From Mya arenaria (taxonomy: Eukaryota; Mollusca; Bivalvia; Myida; Myidae), in assembly GCF_026914265.1 (NCBI RefSeq), contig NC_069124.1:11549723-11613722 (forward strand): DNA of 64,000 nt, written 5' to 3'. Positions 50,100 to 62,100 of this stretch are shown here, piece after piece (within the stretch, counting starts at the first letter, position 1; the number at the start of each line of letters is the position of its first letter). The position numbers and the translations under genes are program-made. A model generated the notes under the pieces. It saw only the letters and a list, made by a program, of their open reading frames with translations, did not search any database and had not been told where the DNA came from.

Positions 50100-53000
50100 A
50101 ACGGATACTCTATTTTAGTTGTCACTCGAATTTCCAGATGTATGAAATGCAGAAGACACATATGGAAACCTTTGTAAAAGAAATGCCTGGCTATGCGACC
50201 CCAAATTAGACCTTTCATATTTTTCGCTAATCGATTTAATTCGTAATCACATAATTCCCAAATTTGTTGAAAACGTGATAAGAATAATGTGGTCTAACAA
50301 TTCATAAGCACTTGTTACGTATAAATAGTACTAAATACCCAGCAGTTCGATTTTTTTTTATATTTTTCAAAATATTTTCCAAGTCTTTTTAAGACCCAGT
50401 GTACATTTGTATACAGAACATTTCATCCACAAATGTTTTAATGTATACATGTGCAATCTTTAAGTGTTACTATTTCTTAGCATAAATCCACCACCTTGCA
50501 GCATAGGTTTATAACGTTACACTGTGCAAAGAAAAATTCACAGAAACATATATCCAGAAACTGTAAAAAAACACTAAGATGGGCCTTTCATTTCATTTGT
50601 TTCTAAGAACGCCATAATCACCGAAAACAAATCCATTGAATCACAGACCATTTCATTCAGTTGCAGACCAGCTTAATCCTAAAACAGAACTGATTTGAGA
50701 ACCATAATCCCCGTTATTTTATACAGTATTAATTCATTAAAGGACAATAAAACAATGAAACTGTAACTTTGTATTGCTTTATTAAGGTTATTATAAATTT
50801 TCAGCCCTCATCATTTCAAAGTATTACGGGTCTTTAAAACAATTTATGTGTATATGAGCCCTGTGTAAATTACTATAAATTGCGGGCATAGAGTAAATGG
50901 CTGGGACTTTTTCAAACATATTCCTTTGTAGTTTTATTATCACCGTAAATCTTGGCCGGTTGAAAACAACAAAACAGGTTTTTATGGAAGCAATATACAG
51001 TCATGTAAATATTTAATCCTCATAATTGTTTATGACGTGGTAGGTGTCGTTTTCCCTTTTTTCAGCATCACCAGAAAATACTACAAGATGGCAGAAACGT
51101 ATTACTTGCAATGAATGTCAATGGTTTTTATGGTGTGTGTTGAAAAAATGAGATCAGAATTGTAACGAAATGCACAAATATTTCAACGTGAAGTTTATGG
51201 GGATAAATCTTTTAAAAAACCAACTAAAAAGGTGTTAAAGGGTCGGTGAAAAAGGGGAATGAAATCTCAGTTTTATTTATTATTTATGATTATCCGCAAG
51301 TCACCAATTATTTAAACTGCTACCGTTTAGACTATTTTGGTATCAAATAAAACTGTCTTTCAAATTTCAGAGCGTATCAATAAAGTACCAAGAAGGTTTC
51401 ACGTATACTATGTTTCAGCAACCATTTTCATTTTTTTTATACAACAAAATAGAATAAAAATATTTTGAATAAAACCAATTTGCAATTCGACGGGTAATTT
51501 TAAATACAATAAAAGACGCACAAAATTAATAAATACATAAATTTTCCATATTGTATATATGCTTGCATATACGTATTTATGTATGTATGTGTGTATGCAT
51601 ATATGTACGTATGTTTGTATGTATGCGTGCACCTTATCACGTGGGTCAGCACTACGATCTGATTGGCTGCGAATGACGTAGAATCCTCAAGTGCCCGTCA
51701 GGTGATCAAAGCTGTGTCATGGCGGAACACTTAGATCAGGGGTTTGTTTATTGCCTCTTCATAGACCACGACTTTCAGTTCAAATCGCAAATTGACAAAT
51801 TTATTATAAAATTTATTGACTATGTACAAATACATTTATTCATCTGAGGTCAACCCTTATTTGCTTTCAGTTGTTTCAAACAAGAAATTCCTTGTGTATC
51901 GTATTACTAAATGACAAAGCGATTTGCATTTGTCTTTTAAAGACATGTAAAAAATAAATATTCAAGATTTGTTTCATGACGATATTAACGGAATCGGTAA
52001 TGAAGTCGGCTTTTGTTCCTTCTTCCTTATCATGTTGAACAAGTGGTTTACAGAACGATACTAGGCGATAAATCCCATCCTGAATCTACTGACCAGTGTG
52101 AAGCATGTTTTAAATCCATTTCTTTCAACCTATCTGGTGCTTTTACTCTTGCATTTCTACCATGTGTTGCATTCTTCGACAGAAACGCATTTCCCGTGCA
52201 CAAGGGCATCACTATCGTTCTTTGTCAAAATGACGCAATCATATGGAGGATGGCGGTAAACTTTAATTGGTCTAAACATATATTTCACTAGATCTTCGAA
52301 GAAGGTTCGATTTGATAGAATTTACTTTGACTGTTAGTCAACCATATACTTTAATATAATACGATGATATCCATCTTTCATTATCCTGTAACCCACATGG
52401 CGTTTGTCACAGGATAAGGGAGACTACTTTGTCTGCCAGGACTCCTGCAAACTTCAGTGGTTATCTCTCAGTACACTTTAAATTTACAGTAAATTGACCG
52501 ATTTTCAAACGATATTATTCTGATTTTCACGACGCGTACACCATTTATGGAAAGAAACTTCCACTTCCACTTCTGTACTAAACATTAACCCTAGGTTAGA
52601 TAAAAGTCACGTTTCTTACGAGATTAGAAAAATCGGTTGAACCCAAATGCGGCGTAGGAGCACGACCGTCAATGCGGTGAAATTAAAAAAAAAGTAGATC
52701 CAGCATGATCAGCGAGATTTTTGAAAGTAACCAAGCGTGCTGCTTCAAAACCTTAAAAGATGGAGACTCGCACATAATTGTGATATGGAAAGCGGTTATG
52801 CATTGATTGAGTGTCATGTGTAATAAAAAGCACGTAACTCCGAGAAGTCACTTTCGACTTGATGTTATCTGCCCTGCAGTCGTCGAACCAACCCGCCAAA
52901 TGCCACGTACTCAGATAGTTTTACTTCTGGAATAAGAAAATCTTTTTACTTAGTAATGCTGTTCATACTTATTGAGTGCAAACCATCTCTCAGTGTAAAG

Positions 53001-53141
53001 AAACAAATAGTTCCCTGCCTACATGTGACCAACAGAAAACAGACATTTATGAGAATAGCCAGTTTGTATTGTTAGAGTATCATCGTACACACATTGGGGC
53101 GTATTGAAACGGGACTAGCTATTTAAATAGTATACAGTTCC
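50100..53141. other. AT-rich intergenic DNA, no confirmed gene
   Basis: A TATG/TACG-rich tract lies at 51550-51630. A compact promoter-like patch at 51640-51730 has CACGTG, an inverted CCAAT (GATTGGCTGCG), TGACGTAG and an ATG in good context (TCATGGCG). No downstream exons can be linked to it. A 92-codon plus frame at 52013 has no recognised motif. Confidence 0.4.
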
Positions 53142-53147
53142 TTTATT
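53142..53147 (-). terminator. Polyadenylation signal of the VWA gene
   Basis: AATAAA on the minus strand, about 20 bp after the VWA gene stop codon. Confidence 0.6.
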
Positions 53148-53166
53148 GTAAACAGAAAATTATTGG

Positions 53167-56100
53167 TTATGATTGACATGCTAGGTCAGTCAGCTGATTC
53201 TTGATAGACTTAAGCAGTTGGAATGTTTCGACCTGCAGCACACGGTGATTGGATGCAATAGCGGCCAGCTCGCCTTTATCTACTCGCGGACCAATGCCGA
53301 TGGAAATCACTTCCGCTTCCTTCTGCAGTTCGTGTGCCTGCGCGCTTGTTGCATCCGGATCGTCTGACCGCCCGTCGGTGACAACAATCACGAACTTGGA
53401 CGAGTTAGTTCGTGCTCCGTTGGCGGCATCGAGGTTGTTAAGGCGCACCTGCTCCAAGGCGAAGCTCGTGTTAGTTCCCGTGCCGAGGTACGGAATATCG
53501 TTACGTATTGCGGTAAGGACGTCGTGACGTGATTTGTGGTCGTTAAAATAGAACACGTTTTGAACGTCACTTGAGAAGGAAACGACGCTGAACTGGACGC
53601 TGTTGACACCGATTGAGAATTGGGCAGCAAAATTGTAGACAAAGTCGACCTCCCGCTGGAAGTTATCGGCTCCCTCGCTGTCTGACGAATCTAACACAAA
53701 CACGATATCTGCGGGCTTCAGTCCGCACGCTGGAACAGAAGAAAAGTATGGAATATGAAGCGTTAGATGAGTGCTCACTAGAAACTTAAAAAAAAGATGC
53801 AACCGGTGTATACGGTGCTTTGTAAGGTAAACCCTTATTCGCCCTAACGCGAAGGAGCGAAGAAGCAAAGGGCTAAGACACAAAAGTACGAAAGTACAAA
53901 TACGAAGGAGGGAATGGGCGAAGGCGAAGACACGAAAGAAAGTACAAAAATATGAAGGCGTCAGCGTCCTTCACTCCTCCGTCTTCGTACTTTCCTACTT
54001 TGATCTTTTCATGCCCCCCCCCCCGCCCCCACCCCCACTCCCCACCGTCCTCCCGATCTAAACATTATAGACCTTCTAAACTTCTAAAGGTAATAAGTGA
54101 AGGTTTACAGTTATATTCGTATTATATTAACATAAACGCGTAAATGCGCCACCTAATACATGATCCGCGTGCACAAGAAAGACAATTCGTTCTCATATTT
54201 GGTACAACTGTAGACCGAGATCTTTCCCTTACATCAAACGTGTCAAGTTTCCGCAGCAAAAATAATTGGTCAACTTGTGTTAAACTGATTGTAAAGCGCT
54301 TGTGCAAACGGAAAGGGTCGTAGTATGAAGGTGCGAAAGTACGATGCGAGGAAGCAAAGGGACGAAGGCGATGGAGCGAAGCATTCGGAACTCCTCGGCC
54401 ATTTTTTTTTTCAAAAACAACCTCGGATGTATATGGACGGTTTACATACTTAAAAAGTGGTACGTTTAAGTCCGCTGCAAATAGATCGCGTAGTAATCTT
54501 ATTTAGTAGTTAAAATTTATGACTTAACTCTTGGGAATCGTAATTATGTTTGCAATAATACACTTCACTGGCAATCAATTTAAACTGAGAGCAATGAATA
54601 CAACTCTTAAACATTACATTTAATTAATGCTTTTATTAAAAAAAATACGGACTACTTCAACAGATGTACCGGCATACATCCGAGGTTGTTTTTGAAAAAA
54701 TGGCCGAGGAGCTCCGAATGGGAGCGAAGTTATCTTCGCTTCTTCGTACTTTCCTACTTTCGTCCATTCGCTTCTTCGCCTTCCTTCTTTTGTATCTTCC
54801 ACGTCGTTCGTTCGCCCATTCGCTCCTTCGCGTCAGGCTGAAAACACGATGGCCCTATCAGAACATCATATGTGTATTAGATGCATATTGCTGCTTTGAA
54901 TTAATTTAGCTCTACTGTTGTTGAAATAAAAGGTTGATTATTTATCTTCTTCATTGTTTTTCAAGGAATAATGTAAGCAGCAAGGCATAGTATAAAACGC
55001 ATCTTTAAATGACCTGCTTTAGTTGTGGTCGGCGGCAATGTGGTTGTTGGTGTCGTAGGGGCGTGTGTTGTGGTTGTTGTAGTGGTGGTTGTCGTTGTTC
55101 TGAGGCGGCTCTCTGCAAATATTAAGACCAGTCAATGCACCAGTAATACACTTCTTGGAAAAACAGATCAGATCATTTTTTTAATTGTTAATGCATCAAA
55201 TAGTTCTTCGAATTAAGCAGATCTATTATTAAGTAATTTATATATATAAGCAAAATAATAGACGTTAAAACACATATCTTTATAACGCTCATTTGAGCCT
55301 CACTGCTCTTGAAAACACACATTTTATTTAGTTTGATGAATACTGGTTAGAAATGATGGTAGCTAGTATTAAATGTCAATAAATATTTTTAATGTTTACT
55401 GAATAACCTAGTTTTTGACGGCACATACAACTAGTTTCCAACTTGAACAAGATTTAATGACAAAAAACAACAGCACAATATCATTCTGACCAAGTATGTG
55501 CCCAAATCGTGGCATCTAGAGTAAAAAGAAGAGTTTTCTTGTATTTGATCTAGAGACCTAACTTTTAACTGCACATGACGTTGTTTCAAAAGTGATGTTC
55601 GTTTCTGAAGACAAACATTCTGAGCACGTTTCATTGATCTTGGGCCAAAACTATTACCTTTAGATTGTTAACAAGATTTTTCTTTGATTTTGCCTGGTTC
55701 CATTGTTTTTGACTATACATGATTCTTGGTTACATAAAGACCAACTTTCTGTCCGAGATGGGTTAGGAAGAGTCTTCCATTGATTTGACGTATATACCTA
55801 CTTTTGAACGCACTTAAATCGTAACTAAACTTGATCTAGATTTGATAGAGACAGACACAGAGACAAAGTTTCATTGAATTTAATCGAACTATAACCTCTG
55901 GAGTGTTAAAGATCGAATCATGTACCGTCATCTACGGCACACGTCGGACGGATGGACGACGGACACTCAATGGTCCTCAAAGTTCACCCTGAGAACTTAC
56001 AAAAATATTCAAAAAAACTCTTTTTAGCTTATTTAATGTGCCACTAAAGACGGTCCGATAAAAAAAACCCGGGTTTGTTTGTCTTGAATATCGCATTCAC

Positions 56101-59100
56101 ACAAAACAAACCACGAGCAAATAAAAAAAACAAGGCCTTACTGGCGCAAATGCTATCCACTACACTCTGGTGGATGGCCTCGAGGTCATTGAAGCTTTTG
56201 ACGCGGAATGAATGAGCGTGATCTGAAGCGATCACGTCCAGCTCTAGCCCGTCAATGTTAGGACCGATACCGATAGCGAATGTATCAATCCCTCTTCTGG
56301 AAAACGAGAGGGAAACAGGCAAAAAGGTTTTCCCTAATAGGAATTAAGTTATAAGGTTATTGTTTATGTATAGATGATAAACTGTCAGACAGACACACAG
56401 CTAGACAGCAAGGCAGAAAGGGAAACACAAAAACCGTCAGTCAGTTAGTCAGACAGTCAGACAGACAGACAGACAGACAGACATGCTTATGGACTTTTAA
56501 GTCAGTCGCATTTAAAGTAAACGAGACAAAAGGCTTATCAAGAACACATATAAGGATATGGATGCACTTTACCTGTGTACCAGTTGTGCCTCGCGTGTAG
56601 TCCTTTCCGGTTCTGTGGACCGTCCGTCCGTGATGACAATCATCACCTTGTTGGCGTCGACCCGAGCGCCGTCGTGGGTCCGTAGTATCTCATCGAGCGC
56701 CCGGCTCATTCCTTCGTTCGTCATGGTCTCCCCGTCTCTATAACAAATTAATCATTATTTGGTGTTTAGTTATTGGTGTATAATGACCATTATCCATCAT
56801 ATTTGTACTCTGCGTAGGGCCCTCGAAAGAGAACTCGTTGACGATCATGTTGACGAACTCGAGCTGTTTGTGGAAGTTGAGGGAGCCTTCAGAAAATAAA
56901 GCGAGCGGAGACCGAAAAATCTCGTAGCATTTTCTGTAGCACGCCAAATATGAACTCTAACTTGTTTGGTGTTCGCACTTATTTGACTTAAATCACTAGC
57001 CCTGCTCTTTTTGTAGTAAGGGAAACTAAGGAAAACCTTGCAATTCACTGGACATATGGCCATACAAACATAACAGGCAAGGCAATTGTGGATTGCGAAG
57101 GCAGCAGCAGTAAAGAGTACATGACATGAGGAGATCACCGACAACAGAAAAAGACATATCCAAAAATGTCAAGAACCTCAGAGGATAAAAGAATGACATA
57201 GAAAATACCCTATTTTAGATTTTAATTCATTTGAGTTTCATGGAAACTTTTTCAGAAGTGTTCACCTTTTGTGAAAGCAAGTACTGTGAACGCTGTACAG
57301 AAAACCGTCATTTACTTCGGGCATAAACCATATTGACCTAAATATTAATCTAAATGTTTTATGCCCATGGCAGGAAGTTGTATTTACTGCATTCGTAAAC
57401 ATAGTATTTCTATAATTATTTGCTGAAATAAGAAAGATCTTGCACCAAAATCAACAAACATTCCTTGGTCTTTGCAATGCGTATGGGTAAATAAGAGAAA
57501 AGTATTGTTAGATGAAGTTTGATCATTTCACTCTGTCTGGAGTGGAATAATAACAGTTTATTAACAATTTCACTCTGGCTTGAGAAGAACTACTGTTTTC
57601 AAAAATTGATGAGCTTGTAGTTCAAACTTATCTTAATTATGTTGTGTTTGTGGAAACGTGTGAGCGCAATGTTTCTTTGACCACTCATGAAAAACGATAC
57701 GATCCTACTGCAATTTCATTTATACGAGTATCCTCTAGTATCTAGCGCTGCTCACATGTATGGTATCCGCAGGATGTTGTCCATCAACGACTGGGCGTCA
57801 TTGTACGCGTTCAGCTTGATGTTCAGTTTTGCGTGGGTTGAGTAGGTCACCACGCAAACCTGTGTGTTATTTTTAATACACAATCAATAATTCATTTATA
57901 AAAAAACATATCACATTATACAATATATAGAAACAAAAGAACTGTGTATTCAAGTAAGCCGAATTATATTTTACGAGTACATTTCATTTTAAGACAAAAT
58001 TAGGAAACATGCAATGCATTTCGTATTGATATACTAGTATGTCGTTTTGTGTATTTCATTATTGCATTTGTTCCTGTTTGTCAGCTGTGGTTTTCTTAAT
58101 ATGGTGTTATTAAATTGATGTACTTTGTGGCGTAGTAAGAGCTCTTCTAAGGTTTCATGAAAACGTTACGTGACGTGAAAAATTTAATTGGTATATATAT
58201 TTATATATATATATATATTATAATAGCATTGGGAACAGCGGCTTGCATATCACGATAAGAGTTTAAAAATATAAATCAGAATTCATTAGTTGTATGCGCT
58301 TAAATTGACCCTTTTAATCAACGTGGGATAACTGGTAAAAAAAATAAAAAATAAAAGCTCCCTGAGTTAGAACAGTTAAAAGTAAATTACTAAACTAGAA
58401 ACGCCGAAATACAAAATATTAGTAAGAATTAACAAATGATATTAAGGAGGCAGACAAGAAGAAGGAGTTTTGCATTATATATACACAACTTATTAGCGAT
58501 AATGTAGGCTACATCTATGGCTAACACCTGGCTGGTACCAGCGAATAAGGGCCAGCTAGGGGTCAGGTTGACTAGAAATGACTCAAAGGGTCACGAACCA
58601 CACATTTTGCTACAATAAGCCAGTATGTTGACTTTCGGGTGAGGTTAGTACTACTATAAGGATGCGATGTGACGCCCGAAGACCAGATACTGGCACGTAT
58701 GGTGGCAGGTATGGGTCATCTAGGGCTCATACCTGGTACCAGCTAATAAGCGCCAGCATGGGGCCAGGTTTACCGAAAATGACTACCAAAATACACTGAG
58801 TGTTTAAAATAACTTAAACTAGCATTAAATTTACTTTAGCAAAAAAATGCAATTGCATTATTATAAAGCATAATGAGTGAACTGGCGGATAATCCCTTTC
58901 ATAGAAACTTTGCAATAGATTTGATGGATATGTGTGACATCATGCATTTCTGTTGTACATAGTTGGTATAAATATGACATCGAAAAGATATATAAAGAAA
59001 GCGAATATGACCTTTGTGTTGTCCTGACCCTCGAAAGAGAACTCGTTGACGATCATGTTGACGAACTCGAGCTGTTTGTGGAAGTTGAGGGAGCCTTCGC

Positions 59101-62100
59101 TGCCCGAGGAGTCGAGTACGAAACAGATGTCAGACATGTCGTTACACACTGTCGGGGTAAGGCATAAATGAAAACATTTGTAACAGTCACTGTATATTTG
59201 TATAAGGAAAAATTGAAACAACAATAAACATATGGACAGATTACTTACCATATATGCGTTTTCGTAAAATTAACACAATTCATCGTGAACAAATCAAAGC
59301 GAAGTGCTTACAAGGGTCGAATGATATGTACGTGAAGTTAGCGGCCTAGCGGCCTACCGGCGTGAAGTTAGCGGCCTAGCGGCCTAGCGGCGTGAAGTTA
59401 GCGGTCTAGCGGTCTAGCGGCCTGGCGGCCTAGCGGCGTGAAGTTGGCGGCCTAGCGGCCTGGCGGCCTAATATTGTTCTCTATTTCTAAGCAATTGATA
59501 ATGCTTTTTTTTAAAACAATGATAAATCAAAGTTTTTTTTCATACAGTTACATAGCGGCCTTAAATTGTTTACTATTCAGAACATTTCGAAGCATTAAAC
59601 ATGCCTGTTCTTCTAAAACAATTATATATTTACTGTTTTTATGCACAAATTATCACTCTTAAGCGTTTTTCAACTTTTTTTCCAAAAAGTCGATCGAGCA
59701 CTTCAGCGGCCTAGCGGCCTAGCGGCGTGAAGTTAGCGGCCTGGCGGCCTAGCGGCCTAAAATGGTATCCAATTTCAAAGCATTTATACATGCTTTTATG
59801 CACAAATTAACACTTTGAAGCGATAAGCGATTATCAACCTTTTTTATTATAAACCATTTAAACATGCCTTTTCTTCTTAAATAAAATGACAAATTTATGT
59901 TTTCTATACACAAATCACCATCCTTTAGCGAATATATGCATTTCGCCCAAAACTCGACCAAGCTGCCTAAAAATCCATTATAGCGAATATATCAGCATTT
60001 TTTTTTTTTTTTGTATTTAGCAAAATTGTTAAACCATAGATTTATCATTGTTTTGGAAGAAAATGCATGTATTCATACTTTGAAATAGGACACCATTTTA
60101 GGCCGCTAGGCCGCTAGGCCGCCAGGCCGCTAACTTCACGCCGCTAGGCCGCTGAAGTGCTCAATCGACTTTCTTAAAAAAACGTTTATAATTGCTTAAG
60201 AGTGATGATTTGGGCATAAAAACAGAAAATATAAAAAAAAAAATAGAAGGAGAGGCATGTTCACATGCTTTGAAAAACTGACTGCTTGTTCGACTTTTTG
60301 AAAAAAAAAAAATGTTGATAATCTCCTCAGAGTGATAATGTGTGCATAAAAACAGTTAATATATCATGTTTTTAGAAGAAATGTATACATACATGCTTTG
60401 AAATAGATAGCATTTTAGGCCGCCAGGCCGCTAGGCCGCTAACTTCACGCAGCTAGGCCGCTGAAGTGCTCGATCGACATTTTGGAAAAAAAAGTTGAAA
60501 AACGCTTCAGAGTGATATGTTTTGCATAAAAAGAGTAAATATACCATTGTTTTAGAAGAACAGGCATGTTTAATGCTTTGAAATAGCTGACTGCTTAATC
60601 GACTTTCTTGAAAAAATATGTTGATTATCGCTAATCGCTTCAAAGTGTTAATTTGCATAAAAACAGTTAATATGTCATTGTTTTAGACGAAATGCATGTA
60701 TACATGCTTTGAAATAGGATACCATTTTAGGCCGCTAGGCCTCTAGGCCGCCAGGCCGCTAACTTGACGCTGCTATGCCGCTAGGCCGCTGAAGTGATCG
60801 ATCGACTTTTTTGGAAAAAAACGCTTCAGAGTGATAATTTGTGCTTAATAACAGTAAATATATCATTGTTTTAGAAGAACAGGCATGTTTAATAATGCTT
60901 AAGTTTGAATTAGCTGACTAATTTATGCTTCAATGTCACGGTTAATATGTGCATAAAAACAGTTAATATGTCATTGTTTTAGAAGAAAATGCATGTATAC
61001 ATGCTTTGAAATAGGATTCAATTTTAGGCCGCTAGGCCGCTAGGCCGCTAATTTCACGCCGCTAGGCCGCTAGGTCGCTGAAGTGCTTGATCGACTTTTT
61101 TGAAAAAAGTTGAAAAACGCTTCAGAGTGATAATTTGTGCATAAAACAGTTAATTTATAATTGTTTTAGAATAAAACGTATAGAAAAATGTTCTGAATAG
61201 TAAACAATTTAAGGCCACTATGTAACTGTATGAAAAAAAACTTTGATTTATCATTGTTTTGTTTTTTTTAAAAACGCATTAACAATTGCTTAGAAATAGA
61301 GAAAACATTAAGTCGCCAGGCCGCTAGGCCGCCAACTTCACGCCGCTAGGCCGATAACTTCACGCCGCTAGGCCGCTAACTTCACGCCGCTAGGCCGCTA
61401 GGCCGCTAACTTCACGTACATTCGAATGATTAGATATAGTGAGCGAACAGCGCGTGTGGACTTGGACTAAATTCCAAACTCAAGTAAGTCAAAAGATGCT
61501 AGCAACAAGATGAAAATATGATAAATAAAACCTATTAAAACGTTCAATTATATTCCTATTGTGGCATTCCTAAGAGAGACACTTCAGTTAATCAAACAAT
61601 TCTGAATATCCTGTCCTACTATCGCAGGTTTTCTCTGTGAGGTCGGCGCGGATGGACTCGAGGCCATCAAAGTCAACCACACGGAACGTATGGTTGGCGT
61701 CACTAGCGATATCCAGCAGCTCCCGATCGTCCACGTGACTGCCAATGCCCACAGCCACAACCGTTACCAAGGGGTTTTTCTGCAAAATTAAATATTGAGA
61801 AAATTGTTGAAATTGTTCTCATTCTGCGATTGGTTGTTTTCGATGTTCCTCAATAAATTACATCGTCAATACATATTTAGAGACAAGCCATAAGGCGATC
61901 CTCACTTAGCTTGGACAATATAACAAGTCCCTTCATTTATATATTTTATTAAATGCTTATTATTATTTTGTAAACAATATTTAAGGATATTTTAATGTTC
62001 AAGCTATGTGACGGACACCTTTGGACAAGCGCAAGAGTCAAAAATTCAAAAGTACTAATCAAATGTAAAAGTTGTGTATTTGCGTAGAACATACCTGAAG

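Noticed and set aside
52013..52291. Plus-strand 92-codon frame
   Set aside because: No motif, signal peptide or splice partner was recognised and composition is like the surrounding intergenic DNA; too weak to call.
53249..53527. Plus-strand 92-codon frame over the VWA-3 exon
   Set aside because: The minus strand encodes a full VWA domain with intact metal-site residues, so the plus frame is a shadow.
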